Shown here in pieces: positions 45,042-56,083 of a DNA stretch of 64,000 nucleotides. Position 1 is the first letter of the stretch; the number at the start of each line of letters is the position of its first letter. Position numbers and translations under genes: made by a program. The notes under the pieces are model-generated. The model saw nothing but the letters and a program-made list of their open reading frames with translations, did no database searches and had not been told where the DNA came from. The stretch is from Canicola haemoglobinophilus (GTDB lineage: Bacteria > Pseudomonadota > Gammaproteobacteria > Enterobacterales > Pasteurellaceae), in contig NZ_MUXZ01000027.1 of assembly GCF_002015075.1 (NCBI RefSeq), positions 1 to 64,000 on the forward strand. The letters are read 5' to 3'.

Positions 45042-46010
45042 TTATAAGCCTTCTTCAAAGTCTTCTTTTTCAACAATTTGAATAAGCATGTGTTCACGTT
45101 TGAGTCCTAAATCAAGGGCTATAGTGATAGCGATGTAAATTGTGGAGTAAGTACCGAACGCAATACCTATTAACAATGCTAGTGAGAAACTATGAATTGT
45201 TGGGCCACCGAAAGCAAACAGAGCAATTACCACAAATAATGTAGTGATAGATGTCATTAAGGTTCTTGCTAAGGTTTGAGTTAAAGAAATATCAATGATT
45301 TCTACGGTATCAATGCGACGAATTTTGCGGAAGTTTTCACGCACACGGTCAAAGACCACGATACTGTCGTTCAAAGAATATCCCACTACAGAGAGAATAG
45401 CAGCAACAAAGGTCAGATCCATTTCGATTTGGAGGTAGGAAAATACCCCTAATGTCACAATAACGTCATGAGCAAGAGCGACTACTGCACCTGTTCCCAA
45501 ACGCCATTCAAAACGGAAGGCAATATAACCTAGCAACATCAGTAATGTTGCTAATGTTGCGTAAATGGCGCCCTGTGTTAGCTCTTCTCCAACATTTGGA
45601 CCCACAAATTCAATACTACGAATTTCTAGATCTTTATCTAAACCATTCAGTATAGTTTTGATTTTATTACCTACTTCGGCATTACTTTCTGTAGCAGGCA
45701 AACGGATCATCACATCTCGAACACCACCAGTCGTCTGTACTAGGGCGCTTTCTATGCCATTTTCTTTTAATGTCGATCTGACTTTATTAAGATCCGCTGG
45801 TTGAGAAAAATGAGTGTCAATTACTGTTCCACCCGTAAAATCTAATCCCCAGTTAAATCCTTTAGTAAAAATAAAGAAAAAACAGACCGCAGTTACAATA
45901 AGAGAGAAAATATATCCCCAGTAACGATATTTCATAAAAGGAGTTAATTTAAAAGGTAAAATAATCCCTTTATATTCATGAACTTTTTTATTGCGTGTAA
46001 ATAAACTCAT
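45042..46010 (-). CDS. secF: Protein translocase subunit SecF
   Basis: Inner-membrane partner of SecD that uses proton motive force to help protein release in the periplasm; 322 residues, six transmembrane segments with a large first periplasmic loop. Family motifs: GLDFTGGTVIDTHF after the first helix and VGYSLNDSIVVFDRVRENFRK in the RND-type membrane core. It is 12 bp after secD. Confidence 0.97.
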   Translation of the reverse strand: MSLFTRNKKVHEYKGIILPFKLTPFMKYRYWGYIFSLIVTAVCFFFIFTKGFNWGLDFTGGTVIDTHFSQPADLNKVRSTLKENGIESALVQTTGGVRDVMIRLPATESNAEVGNKIKTILNGLDKDLEIRSIEFVGPNVGEELTQGAIYATLATLLMLLGYIAFRFEWRLGTGAVVALAHDVIVTLGVFSYLQIEMDLTFVAAILSVVGYSLNDSIVVFDRVRENFRKIRRIDTVEIIDISLTQTLARTLMTSITTLFVVIALFAFGGPTIHSFSLALLIGIAFGTYSTIYIAITIALDLGLKREHMLIQIVEKEDFEEGL

Positions 46011-46022
46011 TATTCACCTGCC

Positions 46023-47873
46023 TTAAATTGATAATTTTTCAACACGTTTACCGCCATAAATTAAGTTCACGAGAACACGCGTTCCAGTAATTGCAGTAAA
46101 CATTGAAATGGCGACACCTAAAGAGAGAGTGATCGCAAAGCCTTTCACAGGACCAGTACCAACAGCATATAACACTACTGATGTTAAGATTGTGGTTAAG
46201 TTCGCATCAAAAATACTGGTAAATGCACCGTTATAACCTTCATTTATTGCTTGCTGGATTGGGCGTCCATTACGAATTTCTTCTTTTATCCGCTCGAATA
46301 TCAGAACGTTTGCATCAACGGACATCCCAACAGATAAAACAATACCTGCAATCCCCGGCATAGTCAAAGTTGCACCAGGTAATAAGGACATTGCTCCTAC
46401 GAGTAGCACCATATTGGCAAGAAGGGCAATGCTGGCAAATAAACCAAAGAGTTTATAGTAAATTAGAATAAAGAGGATCGTGATAGCTAATCCCCATAAG
46501 CCTGCTTGTAATCCTTGTTCAACGTTTTGTGCACCTAAAGATGGACCAACAGTTCTTTCTTCAATAATTTGAATTGGAGCAGTTAAAGCACCAGAACGTA
46601 ATAATACGGAAAGATTTTGTGCTTCTGCTGGGCTATTAATTCCAGTGATTTGGAATTGAGAACCGAAACGACCTTGGATAGTAGCCACGTTAATCACTTC
46701 TTCATGTTTAGCTAAAATCGTTTTACCATTTTCATCTTTTTTACCACTGTCTTTATATTCTACATATAAAGTTGCCATTGGTTTTTTCAGATTGAGTTTG
46801 GTGGTTTGTGCCATAATTTCGCCACCCTCAGAATCTAAAGTTACAGAAACCTGTGGAGAGGCGGTATTTTGATCCACACCAGAACTTGCATTAGTAATAT
46901 GTTCTCCACCTAATACAGCTCGGCGGTAAAGCACAACAGGGCTACCATTGCGATCATATTTAACTTCTGAATCAGCTGGTACCATTCCTCTAAGTGCGGC
47001 ATCTAAATTGGCATTTTGGTTAACTAAACGGAATTCTAAGGTTGCTGTTGCACCTAGAATTTCTTTGGCGCGAGCCGTATCTTGCACACCCGGTAATTCA
47101 ACCACAATACGTTCAGCACCTTGGCGCTGAATAACGGGTTCAGCAACGCCTAATTCTTCGACACGGCGACGTAAGATACTTAAGTTTTGCTCAATAGCAT
47201 GATCACGAGTTTCATTTAAAACGCTTTCAGCTAAACCTAAACTAAGGGTATTTTCTGAAATTGCGTTCACTTCAAGATTTTGATGTTGTTTGCGCAAGAA
47301 ACGTTGTACATCTGAAAGTTGTTCTGGTTTAAGCAAAGTGACGAGAGTCGTGAAGTTTTCCCCGTTACGAATAGAGGTATATTGATATTTTTCTTTGCGT
47401 AATTCAGTGCGTAAATTATCTTGTAATTGTTCTTGGCGTTTACCTAGTGCGGTATTCATATCCACTTCCATTAAGAAACGGACGCCGCCACGCAAATCTA
47501 ATCCCCATTTCATTGGACTACCGCCAATATCGGTTAACCATTTTGGTGTGGCTGGGGCTAGGTTGAGCGCAACAGAATAATTATTGCCAAGTTTTTCAAT
47601 AATTTTATCTTTGGCTAAGAGTTGATCATCCGTGTTATTAAAACGAGCTAAAATTGAGCCGTTTTCTAAGATGATAGATTTGATTGGTAAACTATTTTGC
47701 TCTAATAATGTTTGTACATTACTAAGCACTTTTGTATCAGCGGTTTGACCACGTGTTCCAGAAATTTGTACAGCAGGATCTTCACCATAAAGATTTGGAA
47801 GAGAGTATAAAACACCAATGGCGATCACAAGGATCACCATTAGGTTCTTCCATAAAGGGTAACGATTTAACAT
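46023..47873 (-). CDS. secD: Protein translocase subunit SecD
   Basis: Accessory Sec translocon subunit, 616 residues. One N-terminal helix, then the D1 motif MKWGLDLRGGVRFLMEVD, periplasmic P1 domains, and five further helices with the D4/D5 signature GIVLSVGMSVDANVLIFERIKEE. Length matches E. coli SecD (615). It lies between yajC and secF in the conserved order; the 31-bp gap to yajC suggests one transcript. Confidence 0.97.
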   Translation of the reverse strand: MLNRYPLWKNLMVILVIAIGVLYSLPNLYGEDPAVQISGTRGQTADTKVLSNVQTLLEQNSLPIKSIILENGSILARFNNTDDQLLAKDKIIEKLGNNYSVALNLAPATPKWLTDIGGSPMKWGLDLRGGVRFLMEVDMNTALGKRQEQLQDNLRTELRKEKYQYTSIRNGENFTTLVTLLKPEQLSDVQRFLRKQHQNLEVNAISENTLSLGLAESVLNETRDHAIEQNLSILRRRVEELGVAEPVIQRQGAERIVVELPGVQDTARAKEILGATATLEFRLVNQNANLDAALRGMVPADSEVKYDRNGSPVVLYRRAVLGGEHITNASSGVDQNTASPQVSVTLDSEGGEIMAQTTKLNLKKPMATLYVEYKDSGKKDENGKTILAKHEEVINVATIQGRFGSQFQITGINSPAEAQNLSVLLRSGALTAPIQIIEERTVGPSLGAQNVEQGLQAGLWGLAITILFILIYYKLFGLFASIALLANMVLLVGAMSLLPGATLTMPGIAGIVLSVGMSVDANVLIFERIKEEIRNGRPIQQAINEGYNGAFTSIFDANLTTILTSVVLYAVGTGPVKGFAITLSLGVAISMFTAITGTRVLVNLIYGGKRVEKLSI

Positions 47874-47904
47874 AGATTTGTTCCCTTGCGGAATGAATAA
47901 AAAA

Positions 47905-48204
47905 TTAGATAGATTTTAAAGAGCCTTTTGGTAATACAGCTACGATAAAATCACGTTTGATAGTAATTTCAGTTGTATCGTTTAATGCGATCACAACATA
48001 ATCGCTTTCAGCACTGATTTTGCTGATTTTGCCGATAATACCACCAGAAGTTAACACTTCAGTGCCTTTGGCTAATTCAGACATTAATTGTTTGTGTGCT
48101 TTGTTACGTTTTGCTTGTGGACGATAAATCATAAAATAGAAAATCAATCCAAAAATGGCAAAAATAAATAACATTGAAAGTGGACTACCTTGTTGAGCTT
48201 CCAT
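47905..48204 (-). CDS. yajC: Sec translocon accessory subunit YajC
   Basis: Small inner-membrane protein of 99 residues. One transmembrane helix (MLFIFAIFGLIFYFMIYRPQ) is followed by a cytoplasmic domain with KGTEVLTSGGIIGKI, the YajC signature. It associates with SecDF. Position between tgt and secD is the conserved order. Confidence 0.96.
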   Translation of the reverse strand: MEAQQGSPLSMLFIFAIFGLIFYFMIYRPQAKRNKAHKQLMSELAKGTEVLTSGGIIGKISKISAESDYVVIALNDTTEITIKRDFIVAVLPKGSLKSI

Positions 48205-48358
48205 TATTTTATCCTTATAAGTTAGTTAAACATGAGTAAAAAACCTTGCGTAAAATAGCATAAAACGCCTTTAATGTGAAAAAATCTTTTTATTCCACCG
48301 CACTTTATTTATCTACGCAGGTTTTATAGATTATTTATCCAGCACTTGTTCTCGTATT

Positions 48359-50607
<2,249 letters not shown>

Positions 50608-50643
50608 TTTATTATGTTCAAGTAATTAATTGAGAAGTGGGCT

Positions 50644-50672
50644 AGTCTAGTGCGAATTGAGCGCTTTAACAA
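50644..50672 (-). promoter_or_regulatory. Candidate sigma-70 promoter of queA
   Basis: Minus strand TTGTTA (-35, 50672-50667), 17 bp, then TAGACT (-10, 50649-50644). It lies about 37 bp upstream of the queA ATG, the only plausible promoter seen in the 50608-50710 gap. Confidence 0.6.
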
Positions 50673-50710
50673 GTGAAAACAGAAAATTGTACAAATGAGG
50701 GATAAAAAAA

Positions 50711-50731
50711 GCCCTCTCAATTGGAGAGGGC
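50711..50731 (-). terminator. Terminator downstream of dgoR
   Basis: Eight-bp GC-rich stem GCCCTCTC/GAGAGGGC (50711-50718 with 50724-50731), followed in the minus direction by seven T. It lies about 85 bp beyond the dgoR stop and isolates queA from it. I see no gene in 50732-50815. Confidence 0.87.
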
Positions 50732-50815
50732 GAAATATATTTGGAGTCATACTTTTTAGGGTATGGGCGCCATTCTATACTAAATTTTTACATTTGCAAC
50801 ATTTTTTTAACAAGA

Positions 50816-51538
50816 TTATATATGGGAGTAGATGGCTTGTAAATCTTGGACACTACCTAAATTTAGTTTATCTAATGCCTTTAAAATCAACTTTTTGGAT
50901 ATTTCTTTAGCTTGATGTGCTTCTTTTTTACAAATAGCATCAAGTAAATGTTTATGTTGTGTTAACGCAGGTAAATTACTATTAATATCAATTTCTAAAG
51001 TCTGGTTAAAGGAAATCAGCATGGCGGCAGAAAGTAAATTATCTAAAGAAAGCAAAAATGGGTTTTTGCACCCTTTGGTGATTGATGAATGGAATAACTT
51101 ATCACCTTGAATAAATAGGGAACGATTATTTTCTTGTGCCCCTTTCACCATTAACTCATAGCCTTGATGAATAGCAATAAGATCTTCCGTATCGGCTGAA
51201 AGTGCGCAAATAGCACATATTGTAGGTTCAAAAGTTAATCTTGCGGTCAGTAAACTTTTTATCAAAGAGGGAGCGATAGGACTATCAGATATAAAACATA
51301 AAATATCTTTATCTAACCAGTGCCATTCGTATAGTTTATTGATCATACTGCCTTTTTTGGGGGCGATTGTAATGATTCCTTTATTTGAGAGTATCTGTAA
51401 CGCAGCACGAATAGAGCTTCTAGATACATTGAATTGAAGGCAGAGATCTATTTCTCCAGGTAACAAATCATCTTCTTTAAACTCTCCTGAAAAGCATTTT
51501 TGAATAAGTATTTTTGCAATTATTTGTGATTTTAACAT
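50816..51538 (-). CDS. dgoR: GntR/FadR-family repressor, probable DgoR
   Basis: 240 residues: N-terminal winged helix-turn-helix (LPGEIDLCLQFNVSRSSIRA, about 27-46) and a C-terminal all-helical FCD ligand domain with metal/ligand residues (FHSSITKGCKNPF; HKHLLDAICKKEA). It is transcribed away from dgoKAD, so it is probably the galactonate-responsive repressor of that operon. In E. coli dgoR is in the same direction, at the head of the operon. Function is inferred from family and neighbours. Confidence 0.85.
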   Translation of the reverse strand: MLKSQIIAKILIQKCFSGEFKEDDLLPGEIDLCLQFNVSRSSIRAALQILSNKGIITIAPKKGSMINKLYEWHWLDKDILCFISDSPIAPSLIKSLLTARLTFEPTICAICALSADTEDLIAIHQGYELMVKGAQENNRSLFIQGDKLFHSSITKGCKNPFLLSLDNLLSAAMLISFNQTLEIDINSNLPALTQHKHLLDAICKKEAHQAKEISKKLILKALDKLNLGSVQDLQAIYSHI

Positions 51539-51643
51539 TTACTTTTTACCCCTTTAATGCTCGGAGTATCAGCTTATCATATTTCATGATTTTTCTAAAA
51601 GTTAAAAAATTCTAGGACTTTATTTGAAGTATCTTCTCTAATT

Positions 51644-51659
51644 TGTGATATTTATCACA
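51644..51659. promoter_or_regulatory. CRP site upstream of the dgo operon
   Basis: TGTGATATTTATCACA: both half-sites perfect (TGTGA-N6-TCACA). This is the ordinary CRP-N type, 55-70 bp upstream of dgoK, consistent with cAMP-CRP activation of sugar-acid use. Confidence 0.85.
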
Positions 51660-51686
51660 GAAATAGTATGTATTTTTATTTATCAT

Positions 51687-51699
51687 CTTGTCATACAAG
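51687..51699. promoter_or_regulatory. Candidate DgoR operator
   Basis: CTTGTCATACAAG contains TTGT-N3-ACAA, the TNGTNNNACNA pattern bound by FCD-type GntR repressors. It lies 15 bp before the dgoK start, downstream of the CRP site, a natural place for repression. Confidence 0.6.
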
Positions 51700-51713
51700 A
51701 GTTGAGGTGATTA

Positions 51714-52604
51714 ATGAAACATTATGTTGCTGTTGACTGGGGAACTACAAATTTCAGGGCTTATTTGCTAACTGAACAGCACAGGGTAGTTAGCAAATTA
51801 TCTGAAAATAAAGGCTTACTGTCAGTAAAAAATAGGGATTTTTCCACTGTGCTTTTGCAAAGTATTAGACAATGGAAAGATATGGTAGATATTGCATCTT
51901 TACCTATTTATATGGCAGGTATGATTGGATCCCGGAAAGGCTGGTATGAAGTCCCCTATCTTCCATCATCAATAGAATTATCTGATATTAAAGAAAATTT
52001 GTATGAATTTTCTCTAGACTGGGGAGCGAAAGCTTTTATTGTTCCTGGATTGCAAGGGAAAAACTGCTTTTCTCTTAATGATGTAATGCGTGGAGAAGAA
52101 ACTCAGTTAGTCGGCCTGAGGAAATTAATTCCTGATAGTTCGATCTCAGCGATTTTTCCTGGTACTCATAGTAAACATATGTCATTAGTCGAAGAACATA
52201 TTACAGATTTTTACACTGTGATGACGGGGGAATTATTTGCTTTGTTAAATCAATATAGCATTTTGACTAAGGATATTCCTGAATACTATGATGATCAAAA
52301 TGGGTTTTTATTAGGTGTAGAGAAAGGGTATTGTAATCCGTTAAATTCTGTGTTGTTTTCTGCTCGCACCTTGTTGCTTGATGGTTCTATTTCATCTGAT
52401 TCAGTGCGTTCTTATTTATCTGGATTATTGATAGGAAATGAATTAGCCTTATTAAGGCATGTGGATAATATTTTTATTGTAGGTGGGGAAAGTCTCTCTC
52501 ATAAATACGATGTAGCTTTATCTTTTTTAGGAAAACAGGCACATACAGTAAACGGTGAAGCTTGTTTTTTAGCTGGAATGAAAGCTTTTTTAGGAGATAA
52601 GTGA
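51714..52604 (+). CDS. dgoK: 2-Dehydro-3-deoxygalactonokinase DgoK
   Basis: Phosphorylates 2-dehydro-3-deoxy-D-galactonate (KDGal) with ATP; 296 residues. The ASKHA-type phosphate-1 motif VAVDWGTTNFRAYLL is at the N-terminus; AGMIGSRKGW and IFPGTHSKHM are DgoK-family segments, with FIVGGESL near the C-terminus. GAGGTGA precedes the ATG. First gene of the operon; its TGA overlaps the dgoA start (TGATG). Confidence 0.95.
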   Translation: MKHYVAVDWGTTNFRAYLLTEQHRVVSKLSENKGLLSVKNRDFSTVLLQSIRQWKDMVDIASLPIYMAGMIGSRKGWYEVPYLPSSIELSDIKENLYEFSLDWGAKAFIVPGLQGKNCFSLNDVMRGEETQLVGLRKLIPDSSISAIFPGTHSKHMSLVEEHITDFYTVMTGELFALLNQYSILTKDIPEYYDDQNGFLLGVEKGYCNPLNSVLFSARTLLLDGSISSDSVRSYLSGLLIGNELALLRHVDNIFIVGGESLSHKYDVALSFLGKQAHTVNGEACFLAGMKAFLGDK

Positions 52605-53245
52605 TGAACATGTCGGAATTAATTCAAAATAAATTACCTTTGGTAGCAATTTTGCGTGGAATTCAAACAGAAGAAGCATTGCGTTATGCGCAAAAACTGA
52701 TTGAACTTAATTATTATTTTATTGAAGTTCCTTTAAATAGCCCGAATGCTTTAGTAACTATTAAGTTATTACAAGAGAAAATTGGACATTTATGTTGTAT
52801 TGGAGCTGGGACTGTGACAAATCTTGATGAATTAAAAGCTGTTTTGGCAACAGGTGTTAAATTAATTGTCACGCCAAATGTTAATACTGAAGTGATAGCC
52901 TTTGCGAAGTCACAAGATTGTATTATTTTTTCCGGTGTAATGACTCCAACTGAGGCTTATAGTGCAATTCATGCTGGCACTACTTTTTTAAAATTATATC
53001 CTGCCGAGATAATCGGAATAAAAGGGTTAAAAGCATTAAAAGCAGTTTTACCTAAAGATATCGAATGTTTTCCTGTTGGAGGTATTTCGGCTGATTTCGA
53101 GCAAATGGAAAACTATGTTGCTAATGGAGCAAGTGGATTTGGTATAGGGAATGCTTTGTATAAGTCCGGTATGAGCTTTGCTGAGTTTGAGCAAAATGCA
53201 CTGAGATTTAAGTCAGTTTGTGAGCGTATTAGTTGGCAAAAATAA
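52604..53245 (+). CDS. dgoA: 2-Dehydro-3-deoxy-6-phosphogalactonate aldolase DgoA
   Basis: Class I aldolase splitting KDPGal into pyruvate and glyceraldehyde-3-phosphate; 213 residues. KDPG/KDPGal-aldolase motifs: LVAILRGIQTEEAL, IEVPLNSPNA with the catalytic Glu (E41), GAGTVTN, and the Schiff-base Lys K130 in TTFLKLYPAE. A GTG at 52601 is in frame, but the ATG overlapping the dgoK stop with AGGAG upstream is preferred. The aldolase is a separate gene from the dehydratase. Confidence 0.94.
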   Translation: MNMSELIQNKLPLVAILRGIQTEEALRYAQKLIELNYYFIEVPLNSPNALVTIKLLQEKIGHLCCIGAGTVTNLDELKAVLATGVKLIVTPNVNTEVIAFAKSQDCIIFSGVMTPTEAYSAIHAGTTFLKLYPAEIIGIKGLKALKAVLPKDIECFPVGGISADFEQMENYVANGASGFGIGNALYKSGMSFAEFEQNALRFKSVCERISWQK

Positions 53246-53255
53246 GGAATGAAAA

Positions 53256-54404
53256 ATGAAAATTATCGGTTATGAGACTTATATTGTTCCGCCCCGTTGG
53301 GGATTTCTTAAAATCATGACAGACGAGGGTATAGTGGGATGGGGGGAACCTTGTTTGGAAGGTCGAACTCATACAGTTCATGCCTGTATAGATGAGTTAA
53401 TGGAATATTTAGTAGGAAAAGATCCGAGAGATATCGAAGATCATTGGAATGTTTTGTATCGAGCATCCTTTTATCGCGGCGGACCTATCATGATGAGTGC
53501 ATTGGCGGGAATTGATCAAGCTCTTTGGGATATTAAAGGTAAGGCGTTGAATACACCAGTTTATCAATTATTGGGTGGAAAATGTCGTGACAGAATGAGA
53601 ATGTATTCTTGGATTGGGGGAGATCGACCTGATGATGTAGCAAGGATGGCGAAAGAGCGGTTAGATTTAGGTTTTACTGCTATCAAAATGAATGCAACGG
53701 AAGAATTAAATTTTATTGATGATTATTCGAAAGTAGATGCTGTTTTAGCTAGGGTTCAAGCTATTCGTGATGCAACTAATCGTGACTTTGGAATTGGTAT
53801 TGATTTTCATGGACGAGTCCACAAACCAATGGCTAAGGTATTAATGCGTGAACTTGCCCCTTTTAACCCGATGTTTGTAGAAGAACCACTATTGGCAGAG
53901 CATCTTGATGCTATTAAGGAAATTGCGCAATATGGGGCTATCCCTATTGCAACAGGGGAGCGCATGTTCTCTCGCTGGGAATTTAAATCGGTATTGATGC
54001 GTGGTGGCATTGATATTTTACAACCTGATGTTTCTCATTGTGGTGGAATAACTGAATTGAAAAAAATTGCCAATATGGCGGAAGCATTTGATGTTGCTTT
54101 AGCACCTCATTGTCCATTGGGACCTATTGCATTGGCATCTTCTTTACATATTGACACCGTATGTTTAAATGCGGTTATCCAGGAACAAAGTATAGGTATT
54201 CATTACAATAAAGATAATGATGTTTTAGATTATATGCACAATAAGGAGGTATATCACTTCAAGAATGGCTACTGTGAATTGTTAACTGAACCCGGATTAG
54301 GTATTCAAGTCAACGAAGAATTTTTACAAAACCAACGATTAAAAGATCCAAAATGGCGTAATCCAATTTGGCGCAATAAAGATGGATCTTTTGCTGAATG
54401 GTAA
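53256..54404 (+). CDS. dgoD: D-Galactonate dehydratase DgoD
   Basis: Enolase-superfamily enzyme (382 residues, the E. coli length) that dehydrates D-galactonate to KDGal, the committed first step. Mg ligands D183, E209 and E235, with H185 and H285 as acid/base residues, are all present at the E. coli positions. Segments such as YRGGPI, SALAGIDQALWDIKGKALN and LAPHCPLGPIALA are near-identical to E. coli DgoD. The assignment to galactonate is therefore strong. It is 10 bp after dgoA. Confidence 0.97.
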   Translation: MKIIGYETYIVPPRWGFLKIMTDEGIVGWGEPCLEGRTHTVHACIDELMEYLVGKDPRDIEDHWNVLYRASFYRGGPIMMSALAGIDQALWDIKGKALNTPVYQLLGGKCRDRMRMYSWIGGDRPDDVARMAKERLDLGFTAIKMNATEELNFIDDYSKVDAVLARVQAIRDATNRDFGIGIDFHGRVHKPMAKVLMRELAPFNPMFVEEPLLAEHLDAIKEIAQYGAIPIATGERMFSRWEFKSVLMRGGIDILQPDVSHCGGITELKKIANMAEAFDVALAPHCPLGPIALASSLHIDTVCLNAVIQEQSIGIHYNKDNDVLDYMHNKEVYHFKNGYCELLTEPGLGIQVNEEFLQNQRLKDPKWRNPIWRNKDGSFAEW

Positions 54405-54429
54405 ACTTTATTTTAGAGGAAATAACTAT

Positions 54430-55437
54430 ATGAAACTATTCAAAAAACTTTTAACTTGTTCTTTAGTTGCATTTTCTACAAGTGTGTTAGCTGCTCAATA
54501 TAATTGGAATTTTCAGTCATCGGATCAGCCGGGTGATGATGCTTTCCAATATCAGCAAAAATGGGCGCAAGATGTTGAAAAATTAAGTAACGGTAAAATT
54601 CATATTAATGTATTGGGTGCCGGTTCAGTGGTAGAGCATAACCAGACTTTAGATTCAATTAATATGAATATTATTCAAGGGGATTTTACTGATCCATCTT
54701 ATTTTTCTGGTAAAGATCCAGCATTTGCATTATATGGCAACTTAATCGGTGCATGGAGTAATCCTAAAGATTTAGTTGATTTTATGTATAACGGTGGTGG
54801 ATTTGAGGTTGCTAACGAATTATTGAATAAATATGGTGTTCAACTTCTTGCAGTCAGTACAGTAGGTGGAGAGTCATTAGTATCTAAAAAGCCAATTCGT
54901 AACATTCAAGATTTGAAAGGTGTAAAAGTACGAGCTCCGGAAGGTTTAGTGCAAGCATTATTTAAAAAATTAGATGCTTCACCAGTTAATTTACCTGGTT
55001 CAGAAGTTTATACCTCTTTAGAAAAAGGTGTTATTGATGCATCTGATTATTCTATTTTTGCTCGTAACCAACAAAGTGGTATGAATGATATTGCAAAATA
55101 TCCAATTCACCCTGGTTGGCACTCTATGCCAGTTAATCAAGTTACCTTGAATAAAAAAATCTATGATTCATTACCGCAAGATATGAAAGATGTGTTGGCA
55201 GAAGCAAGCAAACAGTATTCAGTCGGTTTCTTAGCGATGCACCAAAAATTAGATGAAGAAGCGGTGAAAAATAAAAAACCAGATATTACTATTGTGAGTT
55301 GGGATGAATCTGAAATTAAAAAAGTTAGAGAAACTGCAACTGAAATGTGGCCGGAATGGGCTGCTAAATCACCAATGTCACAAAAATTCTATGACATAGT
55401 CATGAAATATCTTAAAGATAAAGGAATGGTTCAATAA
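54430..55437 (+). CDS. TRAP transporter substrate-binding protein DctP
   Basis: Periplasmic solute receptor of 335 residues. Signal peptide MKLFKKLLTCSLVAFSTSVLA, cleaved before AQYNW. DctP-family features include KLSNGKIHINVLGAGSVVEH, the substrate-clamping Arg region LKGVKVRAPEGLVQALFKKL, and SLEKGVIDASDYSI. The frame opens at 54382 inside dgoD, but the ATG at 54430 has AGAGGA and the signal peptide. As the only transporter with dgoKAD it probably binds D-galactonate; that is inference. Confidence 0.9.
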   Translation: MKLFKKLLTCSLVAFSTSVLAAQYNWNFQSSDQPGDDAFQYQQKWAQDVEKLSNGKIHINVLGAGSVVEHNQTLDSINMNIIQGDFTDPSYFSGKDPAFALYGNLIGAWSNPKDLVDFMYNGGGFEVANELLNKYGVQLLAVSTVGGESLVSKKPIRNIQDLKGVKVRAPEGLVQALFKKLDASPVNLPGSEVYTSLEKGVIDASDYSIFARNQQSGMNDIAKYPIHPGWHSMPVNQVTLNKKIYDSLPQDMKDVLAEASKQYSVGFLAMHQKLDEEAVKNKKPDITIVSWDESEIKKVRETATEMWPEWAAKSPMSQKFYDIVMKYLKDKGMVQ

Positions 55438-55542
55438 GGTATATTGGTGGGTGCATTCAAAGGGATTTGAGCGTATTCACCATTTTATTGTTACTTGTTC
55501 TAGCCATTTGCCACAATACTTTTTGCTAATAAGGATAATGAG

Positions 55543-56082
55543 ATGGAAAACGAGAATGAAAAGTTAGATACAACTCACATGACCTTTATTGATAAGATTA
55601 TTGAGTATACGGGGCACTATTTATCTTGGGGATATCTATTTATTGTTTTGATTTCCTTTTATGAAATTATCGCACGTTACATATTTAATAGTCCAACTGA
55701 GTGGGTTCACGAAACAAGTATTGCTCTTGCTGGTTTTTTAATGGTTTATGCTGGTTTGTTTGCGTATGGTCGAGATAAGCATATTCGAGTTCCTATTTTA
55801 TTGAATAAATTATCTGAGAGTGGAAAGAATAAACTAGAGCTTCTAAGTAAGCTATTAACATTAGTTTTTTTTATTTTACTTGCTTATTCCGCTTATCTAG
55901 TAGCTGAAACGGCTGTATTTTCACCTTCCGGTGAAATATTATTGGAGCGTTCTGGCTCAGCTTGGAATCCGCCTATTCCAGGATTATTAAAAGCAGCAGT
56001 CTTTATTTTTTCGATAATTTTTATTATGCAGATTACTTGTAAACTAATATCCGGTTTTGTAGGAAACTGTAAGGATAAATAG
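55543..56082 (+). CDS. TRAP transporter small membrane subunit DctQ
   Basis: 179 residues with four transmembrane segments and DctQ landmarks: RYIFNSPTEWVHETSIALAG and the loop DKHIRVPILLNKLS. It bridges the receptor and the DctM channel. The 105-bp gap after dctP holds no gene and no clear hairpin. It ends 1 bp before dctM, as expected for a coupled pair. Confidence 0.92.
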   Translation: MENENEKLDTTHMTFIDKIIEYTGHYLSWGYLFIVLISFYEIIARYIFNSPTEWVHETSIALAGFLMVYAGLFAYGRDKHIRVPILLNKLSESGKNKLELLSKLLTLVFFILLAYSAYLVAETAVFSPSGEILLERSGSAWNPPIPGLLKAAVFIFSIIFIMQITCKLISGFVGNCKDK

Positions 56083-56083
56083 T

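Noticed and set aside
50732..50815. Possible small RNA or leader between dgoR and its terminator
   Set aside because: No promoter, stable fold or coding frame could be supported in this 84-bp AT-rich stretch.
52601..52603. GTG start for dgoA
   Set aside because: The ATG one codon later overlaps the dgoK stop as TGATG and has AGGAG at normal distance.
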